A DNA stretch of 47,325 nucleotides from an uncultured Pseudomonadales bacterium (lineage in GTDB: Bacteria; Pseudomonadota; Gammaproteobacteria; Pseudomonadales; Balneatricaceae): positions 1 through 47,325 of the forward strand of contig CALKFY010000077.1 of NCBI GenBank assembly GCA_938084925.1, in the 5' to 3' direction. The notes beneath the pieces are model-generated. The model saw only the letters and a program-made list of their open reading frames with translations, did not search any database and was not told the origin of the DNA. Shown piece after piece: positions 18,334-27,341 of the stretch. How positions within the stretch are numbered: position 1 is the stretch's first letter; every line of letters begins with the position of its first letter. Position numbers and translations under genes: made by a program.

Positions 18334-21162
18334 TTAAGAATTTAACAAGGGAGCAAGGAAGCGCCCAGTATGAGAGTCAGCATTGGCCGCCACATCTTCC
18401 GGAGTACCTGTGGCGATGATCTGGCCACCTTTATTGCCACCTTCAGGGCCAAGGTCCACGATCCAGTCTGCTGTCTTAATGACATCCAAGTTGTGTTCAA
18501 TAACTACCACTGTATTGCCATGGTCACGTAGACGTTGCAAAACGATCAATAGCTGTTGGATATCATAGAAATGTAGGCCAGTGGTTGGCTCGTCAAGGAT
18601 ATACAAGGTTTGGCCTGTATCACGCTTAGAAAGCTCTCTAGACAGTTTTACACGCTGCGCCTCACCTCCAGATAGGGTGGTGGCATTTTGGCCAAGGCAG
18701 ATATAACTGAGGCCGACATCCATCAAGGTTTGCAAGCGACGCTTGATCATCGGCACTGCATCGAAGAATACCACCGCGTCTTCTACGGTCATGTCCAAGA
18801 GGTCGGTAATGCTCTTGCCTTTATATTGAATTTCCAAGGTTTCACGGTTGTAGCGTTTACCCTTGCAAACATCGCAAGGTACATACACATCCGGCAAGAA
18901 GTGCATTTCTACCTTAATAACGCCGTCACCCTGACAGGCTTCGCAGCGTCCACCTTTAACGTTAAAACTAAAGCGTCCTGGTTTGTAACCACGGGAACGA
19001 GCTTCTTGGGTGCCAGCAAATAATTCACGAATAGGTGTAAATATACCTGTGTAGGTGGCAGGATTAGAGCGTGGTGTACGGCCAATAGGGCTCTGGTCAA
19101 TATCCACTACCTTGTCCAACAGGTTCAATCCCTTTACTTCATCATGGGCAGAAGCTTCTAAGGTCGTGGCTTTGTTCAGGACCGTGGCAGCCAAAGGGTA
19201 CAGAGTGCTGTTAATAAGCGTCGACTTACCTGAACCAGAAACTCCGGTTACACAGGTCATGAGGCCCGTAGGAATCTTTAAATGTACGTTCTGAAGGTTG
19301 TTGCCCTTGGCGCCTATCAACTCTAGCCATGACTTAGCTTTGGGCTTGTTTCGCTTGTCTGGCACGGGAATGCTACGTGCGCCACTCAGGTATTGCCCGG
19401 TAAGAGAATCAGGGTTATCCATCACCTCTTGTGGGGTGCCTTGAGCAACCACAAGGCCACCATGTACGCCGGCGCCTGGGCCTATGTCGATAACATGGTC
19501 AGCTAAACGCACAGCGTCTTCGTCATGTTCAACTACGATTACGGTGTTGCCTAGGTCGCGTAGGTGTACCAAGGTCTTGAGTAGGCGTTCGTTATCGCGT
19601 TGATGTAAACCAATGGATGGTTCATCAAGAATGTACATAACGCCAACAAGACCTGCACCGATTTGGCTAGCCAGACGTATGCGTTGTGCTTCACCACCAG
19701 ACAAGGTGTCGGCGTTGCGATCAAGAGAAAGATAATCCAAGCCCACGTTAACCAAGAAATCTAAGCGTAAGCGGATTTCTTTTAAAATCTTGTCAGCGAT
19801 CTGGCCTTGCTTGCCGGGTAGAACTAAGTCGGCAAAGTAAGCAGCGCTTTCTCCCACAGCCTTATGGGTGATCTGCGGTAGGTTTAAACCATCAATAAAT
19901 ACATGGCGAGCTTCACGACGTAAACGAGAACCTTCGCAGTCTGGGCAAGGCTGCATATTTAAATACTTGCCTAGGTCTTCGCGTACCATGTTGGATTCGG
20001 TCTCGCGATAACGGCGTTGCATGTTATTAATGACACCCTCAAAAGGATGCTTGCGAGAAATCTTATCGCCACGGTCATTGATGTAATTAAACTCAATATC
20101 GGTCTTACCTGTACCGTAGAGGACGAGGTCTTGTACCTTGTCTGGTAATTCTTGCCAGGCTGTATCCGTAGTGAAACCATAGTGCTTGCCCATAGCAGAG
20201 AGCAGGCCAAAGTAATACATGGAGCGTCGGTCCCAGCCGCGAATAGCACCTTCTGCCAAACTGTTAAGTGGCTGTTGCACTACCTTGCTTGGGTCAAAGT
20301 ACTGGCGTATGCCCAAACCATCACATGAAGGGCAGGCACCAGTGGGGTTGTTAAAGGAGAATAGGCGTGGTTCTAGTTCGCTGATAGCGTGACCACATTC
20401 CGGGCAGGCAAAGCGTGAAGAAAAGACAATTTCTTCGGCCTTGTCATCGTCCATAGAAGCCACTTTGGCCATACCATCAGTAAGGTTTAGAGCGGTTTCG
20501 AAGGACTCGGCAAGGCGTAGTTCTAGACCTTCTTTTACTTTAAAGCGGTCAACTACTACTTCGATGGTGTGCTTCTTGTTCTTTTCTAATTCGGGTGTGT
20601 CGTCCAAGTCATACAGCTTGCCGTCAATGCGTGCACGAATAAAACCCTGGCCACGTAGTTCATCCAAGGTATGTAAGTGCTCACCTTTACGGTTTTGCAC
20701 CACAGGTGCCAAAAGCATTAAGCGCTCGCCCTCTGGTAAAGCGATAACTTGATCTACCATCTGGCTTACGGTTTGTGCCGCTAGAGGCAGGTCATGGTCG
20801 GGGCAGCGAGGCTCACCTGCACGGGCAAACAACAGGCGCAGATAATCGTAGATCTCGGTAATAGTACCCACAGTAGAGCGAGGGTTATGCGAGGTGGATT
20901 TTTGCTCAATAGAAATAGCTGGAGACAAGCCCTCGATATGATCGATATCGGGCTTTTCCATCATAGATAGGAACTGGCGCGCGTAGGTGGATAGTGACTC
21001 TACATAACGGCGTTGGCCTTCGGCGTATAAAGTATCAAAGGCCAAAGAAGACTTACCCGAACCCGATAGGCCGGTGATGACCACCAGCTTGTCACGTGGA
21101 ATGTCTAGGTCAATGTTCTTCAGATTGTGGGTGCGTGCACCGCGTACCAGAATGGTATCCAT
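18334..21162 (-). CDS. uvrA: Excinuclease ABC subunit A
   Basis: UvrA recognises bulky DNA damage and loads UvrB in nucleotide excision repair. The 942-residue product has two ABC ATPase modules. The first has Walker [10 protein letters not shown] near residue 31 and signature [12 protein letters not shown]. The second has [10 protein letters not shown] and [12 protein letters not shown]. Two zinc modules are visible (CPECGH...CPSC and CEAC...CDVC). The frame extends upstream to 21231, but [17 protein letters not shown] is the family start, and the upstream ATG at 21195 overlaps the promoter -10. The start at 21162 has a weak Shine-Dalgarno. ssb is divergent, a common arrangement. Confidence 0.98.
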   Translation of the reverse strand: MDTILVRGARTHNLKNIDLDIPRDKLVVITGLSGSGKSSLAFDTLYAEGQRRYVESLSTYARQFLSMMEKPDIDHIEGLSPAISIEQKSTSHNPRSTVGTITEIYDYLRLLFARAGEPRCPDHDLPLAAQTVSQMVDQVIALPEGERLMLLAPVVQNRKGEHLHTLDELRGQGFIRARIDGKLYDLDDTPELEKNKKHTIEVVVDRFKVKEGLELRLAESFETALNLTDGMAKVASMDDDKAEEIVFSSRFACPECGHAISELEPRLFSFNNPTGACPSCDGLGIRQYFDPSKVVQQPLNSLAEGAIRGWDRRSMYYFGLLSAMGKHYGFTTDTAWQELPDKVQDLVLYGTGKTDIEFNYINDRGDKISRKHPFEGVINNMQRRYRETESNMVREDLGKYLNMQPCPDCEGSRLRREARHVFIDGLNLPQITHKAVGESAAYFADLVLPGKQGQIADKILKEIRLRLDFLVNVGLDYLSLDRNADTLSGGEAQRIRLASQIGAGLVGVMYILDEPSIGLHQRDNERLLKTLVHLRDLGNTVIVVEHDEDAVRLADHVIDIGPGAGVHGGLVVAQGTPQEVMDNPDSLTGQYLSGARSIPVPDKRNKPKAKSWLELIGAKGNNLQNVHLKIPTGLMTCVTGVSGSGKSTLINSTLYPLAATVLNKATTLEASAHDEVKGLNLLDKVVDIDQSPIGRTPRSNPATYTGIFTPIRELFAGTQEARSRGYKPGRFSFNVKGGRCEACQGDGVIKVEMHFLPDVYVPCDVCKGKRYNRETLEIQYKGKSITDLLDMTVEDAVVFFDAVPMIKRRLQTLMDVGLSYICLGQNATTLSGGEAQRVKLSRELSKRDTGQTLYILDEPTTGLHFYDIQQLLIVLQRLRDHGNTVVVIEHNLDVIKTADWIVDLGPEGGNKGGQIIATGTPEDVAANADSHTGRFLAPLLNS

Positions 21163-21193
21163 AAGCTTATTTCGTTGGCTTTGCAAACCAACC

Positions 21194-21223
21194 ATTATAG
21201 AAGCTTGTTGGGTAAATAGGCAA
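21194..21223 (-). promoter_or_regulatory. Sigma70-like promoter of uvrA
   Basis: On the minus strand a -35 TTGCCT (21223-21218) and a perfect -10 TATAAT (21199-21194) are separated by 18 bases. The transcript would begin near 21187, about 25 bases before the uvrA start. I did not find a convincing LexA box. Confidence 0.65.
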
Positions 21224-21256
21224 AGCTCCATTTATATATTTTTTGTATATTTACCT

Positions 21257-21285
21257 TTGCCAGATGGCCAAGCTATAGCTATAAT
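21257..21285 (+). promoter_or_regulatory. Sigma70-like promoter of ssb
   Basis: TTGCCA (21257-21262) and TATAAT (21280-21285) are separated by 17 bases. It is back to back with the uvrA promoter. The -35 regions of the two lie in an inverted repeat, GGCAAAG (21219-21225) and CTTTGCC (21255-21261). Confidence 0.7.
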
Positions 21286-21382
21286 TTAGCCCCCGCATAA
21301 AGTTGAGTTTTGCGGATATACCCACTGTAATGACATGTAAATTGTACAGCAGCTAAATTAACCATACGGTAAGGAGAAGACC

Positions 21383-21922
21383 ATGGCACGTGGCGTAAAC
21401 AAAGTAATTTTAGTAGGTAATGTTGGTGGTGATCCGGAGGTGCGTTATATGCCTTCTGGTGGCGCCGTAACCAACCTTACTTTAGCAACTTCCGAATCTT
21501 GGAAAGACAAGCAAACCGGTCAGCCTCAAGAACGTACAGAATGGCACCGCGTGGTATTTTTTAATCGTCTAGCTGAAATTGCTGGCGAATACGTACGCAA
21601 GGGTTCCAAGATCTACGTAGAAGGTTCACTGCGTACCCGTCAGTGGGAACAAGATGGCGTAAAGCGTTACACCACAGAAATCGTTGCCTCTGAAATGCAG
21701 ATGCTAGACAGTCGCCAAGGCGGTCAGCAAGGTGGTCAACAGGGCGGTTACGCTCCTCAGCAAGGCGGACAACAAGGCGGCGGCTTCCAGCAGCAATCCG
21801 CACCTCAGCAAAACTACCAGCAATCTGCGCCTCAGCAGCGTGCTCCACAAAGTGCACCACAACAACCTCAGCAACAGCCTGGCGGTTTTGATAGCGACTT
21901 TGATGATGACATTCCGTTTTAA
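21383..21922 (+). CDS. ssb: Single-stranded DNA-binding protein
   Basis: SSB coats single-stranded DNA in replication, recombination and repair and recruits partners through its tail. The 179-residue protein has an N-terminal OB fold (about 1-105, starting [20 protein letters not shown], with [12 protein letters not shown]). A low-complexity Gln/Gly/Pro-rich linker follows (about 115-165), then the acidic tip DFDDDIPF that binds partner proteins. AAGGAG lies ahead of the ATG. A terminator follows. Confidence 0.97.
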   Translation: MARGVNKVILVGNVGGDPEVRYMPSGGAVTNLTLATSESWKDKQTGQPQERTEWHRVVFFNRLAEIAGEYVRKGSKIYVEGSLRTRQWEQDGVKRYTTEIVASEMQMLDSRQGGQQGGQQGGYAPQQGGQQGGGFQQQSAPQQNYQQSAPQQRAPQSAPQQPQQQPGGFDSDFDDDIPF

Positions 21923-21957
21923 AGGCTGGACTATTTATTCAACACTTTAGATACTGT

Positions 21958-21983
21958 AAAGCCACGTTAAACGTGGCTTTTTT
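21958..21983 (+). terminator. Rho-independent terminator after ssb
   Basis: AAAGCCACGT (21958-21967) pairs with ACGTGGCTTT (from 21971) around TAA, with a T-run to 21983. Confidence 0.9.
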
Positions 21984-22007
21984 GTGTTTTAAATTTAGAG
22001 AAACAGT

Positions 22008-22703
22008 ATGAAAACAATCGGCATGCTTGGCGGTATGAGCTGGGAAAGTACAGCGCTTTATTATCGTTCAATTAATGAGTTGGTTAGGCAGCAGTTGGGT
22101 GGTTTGCACTCAGCCAAGATTGTTTTACATAGTGTCGACTTTGAAGAAATCGAAACTTTGCAGCGAGCAGGGGATTGGCAGCGTGCCGGTGAAATCTTGG
22201 GTGAAGCGGCTCGTGGTTTAGAGTTGGTTGGTGCTGATTTTTTGCTGATTTGTACTAACACAATGCATTTGGTGGCTGCGCAGGTAAGTGAGTACATACA
22301 AATACCTTTGTTGCACCTAGCCGACGCCACGGCTACACGTTTGCGTGATGCTGGTGTCACCAAAGTTGGCTTATTGGGTACGGCCTATACTATGGAGCAG
22401 GTATTTTACAAGGAGCGTATCGAGGCAGCAGGCATTGAAGTGATCGTGCCTGATAAGGCAGGACGTGATGAGGTTAATCGTATCATTTTCACTGAGCTCT
22501 GCCTTGGTGTGGTTAATGATGATTCCCGCGAGATCTACTTACAACAAATTGAGCAGATGCGCAGTGCCGGTGTGCAAGCCGTTATTGAAGGTTGTACCGA
22601 AATTACTATGTTGCTACAACCTCAACATACGGATATGCCCTTGTTTGATACCACGGCTATTCATGCTGAAGAAGCTGTAAGGCTGGCTCTTGTTGGTGGC
22701 TAG
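22008..22703 (+). CDS. Aspartate/glutamate racemase family protein
   Basis: Members of this family interconvert L- and D-amino acids by a two-cysteine mechanism without a cofactor. The 231-residue protein has the N-terminal GMLGGMSWEST signature. Both catalytic cysteines are present: Cys82 in CTNTMH and Cys196 in EGCTEI. It resembles E. coli YgeA, a broad-specificity amino acid racemase, but the substrate cannot be told from sequence. A 45-base piece of its 3' end occurs again at 24159-24203. It is probably a single-gene unit, lying just behind the ssb terminator. Confidence 0.85.
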   Translation: MKTIGMLGGMSWESTALYYRSINELVRQQLGGLHSAKIVLHSVDFEEIETLQRAGDWQRAGEILGEAARGLELVGADFLLICTNTMHLVAAQVSEYIQIPLLHLADATATRLRDAGVTKVGLLGTAYTMEQVFYKERIEAAGIEVIVPDKAGRDEVNRIIFTELCLGVVNDDSREIYLQQIEQMRSAGVQAVIEGCTEITMLLQPQHTDMPLFDTTAIHAEEAVRLALVGG

Positions 22704-22793
22704 CTTGTAGGTAGGCGCTAAAGAGAGTTGCTTTCAGGGCTTATTTATCGAATAAATGATAAAAATGCTAAGTAATTCCTGAAAATATTGATA

Positions 22794-22819
22794 AATAAGC
22801 TATTATGAATAAGCTATTA
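22794..22819 (+). repeat. Short tandem repeat AATAAGCTATTA
   Basis: The 12-base unit occurs at 22794-22805 and again at 22808-22819, separated by TG, in an AT-rich stretch of the 204-base gap before the lipoprotein gene. It could be a protein-binding site or local slippage. I found no convincing promoter in this gap. Confidence 0.45.
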
Positions 22820-22907
22820 ATGTTTCTGGGTTCTTTATTGTGGTCAAGTTAGTTTGTGACTCGCATGGATGTACTGATACCTATTTCTAAACCTTTCGGA
22901 GAACACC

Positions 22908-24071
22908 ATGATGAAAAAGCCAGTGTTTGCTGGGGTTCTGTTAAGTACGGTATTTGTGCTAGCGGGCTGCCAAACCATTCCTCAATCTGAGCATGACCAA
23001 GTGGTGATGCAGCAGCAAGAAGAATTTGAAAAAAAGATGTCGAAAAAAGATCAAACGCATGCACTGCAGCAGCAAGAGCTTGAAGCGCAACTAGCTGAGC
23101 TTAAAATGCAAAAGCAGTCTGCGGAATTGCAAGCCGCTCAGCCTGCTACAGCTAAGTTGGCCTCGGCGGCTGTCGATAGCTCATTATTTCCACCCAATGC
23201 CGAATTAGGATATTGTTATTCTCGCGTATTGATACCGGCAAGCTACAAAACAATAACAGATAAAGTTTTGATCACGCCGGCATCTGAGCAAGTGACTATT
23301 GCACCTGCTAAATATAAGAACGTTGCTCAGCGTGTGGTTGTCAAAGCCGCTTATGAGAAATTAGAAATTGTCCCTGCTACTTACAAAACGGTTAACGAAC
23401 AGGTAATTACAAGCGCTGCACATACGCATTTAGAGACCGTGCCAGCGGTATATGAAACAGTGGTTGAAAGGGTGCTAGATAAGCCTGCTCATACAGTATG
23501 GAAACGTGGTGCAGGTTTTCAAAGCAGTGCTTTAGAAACCAAAATTGATAACGGTACCGGTGAAATTATGTGTTTAGTAGAAGTGCCTGCTTCTTACCGG
23601 ACCATTACCAAGCAAGTGTTGAAAACAGCGGCCCGTACAATAGAGGAAAATCATCCAGCAGAATATACAACAATAACCAAGCGCGTAGTTGATCAGCCTG
23701 CGACAACACGTACTATCACTGTTCCGGCAGAATATAAAACGGTTATGGTGCGTCAGGTAGTAACTCCGGAGCGCGAAGTTCGCAAACAAACTGCTGCGGT
23801 ATATAAAGATGTCGCGCGTTCTGAGAAAACCTCAGAAACTAGTTTGACTTGGGAAGAGGTGCTTTGTGAAGATAACATGACTTCTCAAACGATCACGCAA
23901 TTGCAGCGTTTATTAAAGAAGGCGGGTAATTACGCAGGTCCAATTGACGGGGTTTATGGTCCCATGACTGAACGAGCTGTTAACGGTTATGCAGAGCATA
24001 ATGGCTTGCCTACAGGCTCTCGCCTAGTGTCATTGAAAACCGCTGAACATATCGGTTTAAGAGTGGAATAA
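22908..24071 (+). CDS. Repeat-containing lipoprotein with peptidoglycan-binding domain
   Basis: The 387-residue protein starts with a lipoprotein signal ending in the lipobox LAGC, so Cys21 would be lipidated. A Gln/Glu/Lys-rich, probably coiled-coil segment follows (about 25-80). Then come eight repeats of the type PAxYKTVxxxVVxxxA, in two blocks of four. Each block is opened by a cysteine (LGYCYSR and EIMCLVEV), and the second is closed by WEEVLC. The C-terminus (about 325-385) is a PG_binding_1 domain (LQRLLKKAGNYAGPIDGVYG, TERAV). It is likely anchored in the outer membrane and tied to the cell wall. GGAG lies six bases before the first ATG. A terminator follows. Confidence 0.8.
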   Translation: MMKKPVFAGVLLSTVFVLAGCQTIPQSEHDQVVMQQQEEFEKKMSKKDQTHALQQQELEAQLAELKMQKQSAELQAAQPATAKLASAAVDSSLFPPNAELGYCYSRVLIPASYKTITDKVLITPASEQVTIAPAKYKNVAQRVVVKAAYEKLEIVPATYKTVNEQVITSAAHTHLETVPAVYETVVERVLDKPAHTVWKRGAGFQSSALETKIDNGTGEIMCLVEVPASYRTITKQVLKTAARTIEENHPAEYTTITKRVVDQPATTRTITVPAEYKTVMVRQVVTPEREVRKQTAAVYKDVARSEKTSETSLTWEEVLCEDNMTSQTITQLQRLLKKAGNYAGPIDGVYGPMTERAVNGYAEHNGLPTGSRLVSLKTAEHIGLRVE

Positions 24072-24093
24072 CTGATAACAAATGCGTTTATAG

Positions 24094-24119
24094 AAACCCG
24101 CGAAAACGCGGGTTTTTTT
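24094..24119 (+). terminator. Rho-independent terminator after the lipoprotein gene
   Basis: AAACCCGCG (24094-24102) pairs with CGCGGGTTT (from 24107) around AAAA, with seven Ts ending at 24119. Confidence 0.92.
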
Positions 24120-24159
24120 ATGGCTTCCGTATCACTGTTATTTATCTTGTATTGCCACT

Positions 24160-24252
24160 ATGCCCTTGTTTGATACCACGGCTATTCATGCTGAAGAAGC
24201 TGTTAAACTGGCTTATAGGAACGCGAAGCGCAAATCTGTGAGTTGCTATTAA
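24160..24252 (+). pseudogene. C-terminal remnant of a second Asp/Glu racemase gene
   Basis: The frame from ATG 24160 reads MPLFDTTAIHAEEAVKLA, the C-terminus of the racemase at 22008-22703. Bases 24159-24203 match 22634-22678 exactly, then the sequences diverge. Everything upstream of this tail is missing, and a terminator lies directly before it. It is a gene fragment left by duplication or deletion. Whether the donor was the neighbouring gene or a lost paralogue cannot be decided. Confidence 0.75.
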
Positions 24253-24380
24253 AGGGGCATGCTGCTAAAACCATCGGTCAAACGTTGGATTTGGCTGAGG
24301 TCACGGTAGTGACTTATAAAAAGTGGGCCTTTAGTAAATTGAAGATCCAGCGTAAGTCTGAACTGGTGCAGTTAGTTTGA
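24219..24380 (+). pseudogene. Remnant of a LuxR-type DNA-binding domain
   Basis: An open 53-codon stretch reads EREAQICELLLKGHAAKTIG, then QTLDLAEVTVVTYKKWAFSK and LKIQRKSELVQLV, ending at TGA. This is the pattern of a LuxR/GerE helix-turn-helix: ERE...LLL.G...K.I...L......V..Y.......L....R.EL. No start codon, ribosome binding site or N-terminal sensor domain is present, because a stop (24216-24218) and the racemase scrap lie directly upstream. It is the tail of a regulator gene that lost its front. Confidence 0.75.
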
Positions 24381-24415
24381 CGTGTATTGAATTAGTGGGT
24401 GAATGGAATTAAGCG

Positions 24416-25195
24416 ATGCTGATGTTAAAAATTGTTATTACTTTGTTGGTGGTGATTAGCCTTAGCTTGGTTGCCGAGCGACTTAGTGCGCGTTGGGCTG
24501 GCTTATTGGCTGGCTATCCACTGGGTATCGCCATTGTTTTATACTTTCTAGCTGTTGAGCAAGGGGTGGAGTTTGCTGCTCAAGCTGCTCAATATGCAGT
24601 GGGCGGTTTGGCTGCCAACGTGATAATGGCTTTGATATATTGGCAATTGGCTAAGCAGGCTAGATGGAATAATGTTGTGTCAGTGGTGCTTGCTAGCACT
24701 GCTGGCATTTTAGCGTTCTTGTTAGTGTCCTATGTGCTACACCAGCTAAGCATGCCTTTTTTGGTGAGTGTTCTTGTCACCTTTGTAGTGATTATGTTGG
24801 CCGCTTGGCGCATGGCAGGCGTGCCTAAGCTAGTAACTCAACATAAAGCCCAAGCTAGTTGGTTGGATCTGCTCTTTCGTGGTGCGTTAGCGTCCATAAG
24901 TGTGTTGCTAATCACGGGGCTGGCAGCTTTGGTCGGTCCCGAATGGGCAGGTTTGTTAGCGGGGTTTCCGGTGGCGGCTTTTCCGTTGTTTTTAATTCTG
25001 CATTATCACTATGGTGCTAGTTTACTGACCTACAGTATCAAGGCTTATCCACTGGGTTTGGTGTCTTTGGTGATATATACCATTGTCGTCAGTTTTGCCT
25101 ATCCGTGGCTGGGTATTGTATGGGGCACTTTAGCCGGGTTTGCTTTATCCACTGTGTATTTATTGCTGGTGCAGCAAGCCAGAAATATAACCTAG
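24416..25195 (+). CDS. Inner-membrane protein with internal two-fold repeat
   Basis: I do not recognise the family. The 259-residue protein is strongly hydrophobic, with about eight membrane segments. The motif WAGLLAGYPLGIAIVLYFLA near residue 28 returns as WAGLLAGFPVAAFPLFLILH near residue 182, so the two halves look like copies of a four-helix unit. This is a layout seen in transporters and flippases. A second possible start (ATG at 24422) exists. It follows the gene scar directly. Function unknown. Confidence 0.7.
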   Translation: MLMLKIVITLLVVISLSLVAERLSARWAGLLAGYPLGIAIVLYFLAVEQGVEFAAQAAQYAVGGLAANVIMALIYWQLAKQARWNNVVSVVLASTAGILAFLLVSYVLHQLSMPFLVSVLVTFVVIMLAAWRMAGVPKLVTQHKAQASWLDLLFRGALASISVLLITGLAALVGPEWAGLLAGFPVAAFPLFLILHYHYGASLLTYSIKAYPLGLVSLVIYTIVVSFAYPWLGIVWGTLAGFALSTVYLLLVQQARNIT

Positions 25196-25335
25196 TAACG
25201 CTAGAGGCTACATATATTATCCTTAGTTTTATAAAGCTGAGTCTTGGGTGAATATTGATATGGGTGAGTTCTGCCGTAGGTGTGATTATGATACCATTGG
25301 TGCTATGTCAGTACTCCTAAATATGGGTTTTTGCA

Positions 25336-26268
25336 TTGATTAAAATTTTAGTCACCGGTGCCAAAGGGCAAGTTGGTGCGGCGGTTTGTCAGCGAGCATT
25401 GAAAATGGGTATGTCGGTGGTTTGGTTTGATGCCAAAAACCTCGATTTATCCGATTTAGCTCAAATACATAAGGTTGTTTCTAAACACAAACCAAAGTTT
25501 GTGGTGAACTGTGCCAGTTATTCCGTCGTCGACTTAGCCGAAAAAAATCCAGACGAAGCCTACCGTATAAATCGCGATGGTGCGGCTAACATAGCCAGTG
25601 CCTGTGCGGAATTTGGCGTGCCTTTACTGCACCTGTCCTCTGATTACGTGTTTGACGGTATGAGGCCTTTGCCGATTAATGAGGCGGCAACCGTTAACCC
25701 CATCAATATATTTGGCCATAGTAAATCAGCTGGCGAAGAGCTGGTGCGAGAAAATTGCCCGCAACATATCATTTTACGCGTTGGTTGGGTGTTTAGTTCA
25801 CGTGGTAATAATTTTGTCTTACGGACCTTGAAGCAAATTCGTAGCGAAGCAAAGGTTGTTGCTGTGGGCGATCAGTGTGGTTGCCCTACGGATGCCGTAG
25901 ATGTGGCCCGCGTTCTGTTAGCGATGATTCAGCAAATAAGTTGTGGTATTGAGGTATGGGGCACCTATCATTACAGTGGTGCCGAAATAGTGACTTGGAA
26001 GGGCTTTGCCGACGCTATCTTGGCAGCGGTGAAGCATCAACCACAGACTGTTGCTGAAAAAGTGACTGCCGTTAGCAGTGAAGACTGGCAGGCTCAGGCA
26101 CCACGCCCCGGCTATACTGCATTGGATTGCAATAAAATCCTGGGTACCTTTGGTATCCGTCAGCGACCTTGGCGTTCTGGTCTAGTTAAGGTCATTAACA
26201 GTCTTGCTGCAGCTGATTTGGTCGCGGCCGAGGAAGCTGAGAAGATGGCCAATAGCAAAGTATCTTGA
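25336..26268 (+). CDS. RmlD-like NAD(P)-dependent sugar reductase
   Basis: The family reduces dTDP-4-dehydrorhamnose to dTDP-rhamnose. The 310-residue protein has the Rossmann motif VTGAKGQVGAAV, the SSDYVFDG motif and the C-terminal substrate region GCPTDAVDVA. The catalytic YxxxK motif reads FGHSK: Phe at residue 126 where Tyr is expected, with Lys130 kept. The start codon must be TTG at 25336, since an in-frame stop lies 15 bases upstream and no ATG fits. There is no strong Shine-Dalgarno. No other rhamnose gene is nearby, so it may act on something else or be non-catalytic. Confidence 0.75.
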   Translation: MIKILVTGAKGQVGAAVCQRALKMGMSVVWFDAKNLDLSDLAQIHKVVSKHKPKFVVNCASYSVVDLAEKNPDEAYRINRDGAANIASACAEFGVPLLHLSSDYVFDGMRPLPINEAATVNPINIFGHSKSAGEELVRENCPQHIILRVGWVFSSRGNNFVLRTLKQIRSEAKVVAVGDQCGCPTDAVDVARVLLAMIQQISCGIEVWGTYHYSGAEIVTWKGFADAILAAVKHQPQTVAEKVTAVSSEDWQAQAPRPGYTALDCNKILGTFGIRQRPWRSGLVKVINSLAAADLVAAEEAEKMANSKVS

Positions 26269-26271
26269 GTG

Positions 26272-26290
26272 CCTCGTATCGAGGTATAAT
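26272..26290 (+). promoter_or_regulatory. Candidate moaA promoter -10 with adjacent inverted repeat
   Basis: A perfect TATAAT (26285-26290) directly follows the inverted repeat CCTCG-TAT-CGAGG (26272-26284), which fills the spacer region. The -35 is poor: TTGAGT at 26265-26270 leaves only 14 bases. This suggests either an activated promoter or an operator overlapping it. The leader of about 40 bases is too short for a molybdenum cofactor riboswitch. Confidence 0.4.
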
Positions 26291-26334
26291 AGCGCGTTAA
26301 TTTATACACCACCATTTGGTTGTTTAAGAATATT

Positions 26335-27327
26335 ATGAGTCAACAGTTAATAGATGATTTTGGGCGTACCGTAGATTACGTGCGTATATCAGTGACGGAT
26401 CGTTGTGATTTTCGCTGTGTTTACTGTATGGCTGAAGAAATGACCTTTTTGCCCCGTGAAGAGATTATGTCGATTGAAGAAATCGAACTCTTGTCACGAG
26501 CCTTTACCGAACTAGGTGTTAAACGTATTCGTCTTACTGGCGGCGAACCGCTGGTGCGTCGTGGTCTTATGGATCATTTGACTAATATCGGTAACTTGCC
26601 AGGTTTGGAAGAACTGTTGATTACCACTAATGGTTCTCAGTTGGTACGCTACAGCGAGACCCTTAAGCAAGCTGGTGTGACACGACTTAATGTAAGTCTA
26701 GATTCCTTGCGCGCTGATCGTTTTAAAGCTATGACTCGCAACGGTGACCTAAACAAGGTGTTGGCTGGTATTGATGCGGCTCGTGAACAGGGCTTTGAGC
26801 ATATCAAAATTAATGCCGTCGTTATGAAGGGTAGTAACCAAGATGAAGTATTGGATTTATTAGAATACGCCCGCGATAAACAGTTAGATATTGCCTATAT
26901 CGAAGAGATGCCATTAGGTAATATAGATAGCCATGATCGGGCTTTGAGCTTCTGTTCGAGTGATGAGGTTATGGAAGCTATTGAGGAGCGTTATCCTTTA
27001 CTGCCAATGGCGCAAAAGACGGCAGGCCCATCACGCTATTTTCAAATGGCAGATAGCGATATTCGAGTCGGCTTTATTTCACCACATACCCATAACTTTT
27101 GTGCTGACTGTAACCGTGTGCGTGTTACCGCAGAGGGGCGGCTCCTGCTGTGCCTTGGTAATGAGCATAGCGTTGATTTGTTGCCGGTTATGCGTGCCGA
27201 ACCGGGTGCCATAGAGCCAGTGAAGGTGGCGATTGTTAAGGCTATGTCGTTGAAGCCAGAGCGTCACTATTTTGACTTAAGCGAAGAGCCACAAATTTTA
27301 CGATTTATGAATGCCACTGGCGGATAA
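26335..27327 (+). CDS. moaA: GTP 3',8-cyclase (molybdenum cofactor synthesis)
   Basis: MoaA is a radical SAM enzyme that, with MoaC, turns GTP into cyclic pyranopterin monophosphate. The 330-residue protein has the SAM cluster motif CDFRCVYC near residue 24, the GGEPLVRRG segment, the second cluster motif [18 protein letters not shown] and the C-terminal di-glycine (NATGG) needed for activity. An in-frame TTG exists upstream, but ATG 26335 fits the family start ([20 protein letters not shown]). It opens a five-gene operon. Confidence 0.96.
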   Translation: MSQQLIDDFGRTVDYVRISVTDRCDFRCVYCMAEEMTFLPREEIMSIEEIELLSRAFTELGVKRIRLTGGEPLVRRGLMDHLTNIGNLPGLEELLITTNGSQLVRYSETLKQAGVTRLNVSLDSLRADRFKAMTRNGDLNKVLAGIDAAREQGFEHIKINAVVMKGSNQDEVLDLLEYARDKQLDIAYIEEMPLGNIDSHDRALSFCSSDEVMEAIEERYPLLPMAQKTAGPSRYFQMADSDIRVGFISPHTHNFCADCNRVRVTAEGRLLLCLGNEHSVDLLPVMRAEPGAIEPVKVAIVKAMSLKPERHYFDLSEEPQILRFMNATGG

Positions 27328-27341
27328 CAAAGATAATAATT

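Noticed and set aside
21163-21231. Longer UvrA N-terminus
   Set aside because: The extension is not part of the family, and the ATG at 21195 overlaps the promoter -10 box.
21332-21350. LexA box between uvrA and ssb (half-site TGTACAG)
   Set aside because: Only one half-site matches; the other half (CATG) deviates too much from CTGT.
26285-26334. Molybdenum cofactor riboswitch before moaA
   Set aside because: The leader after the -10 box is only about 40 bases, too short for that structure.
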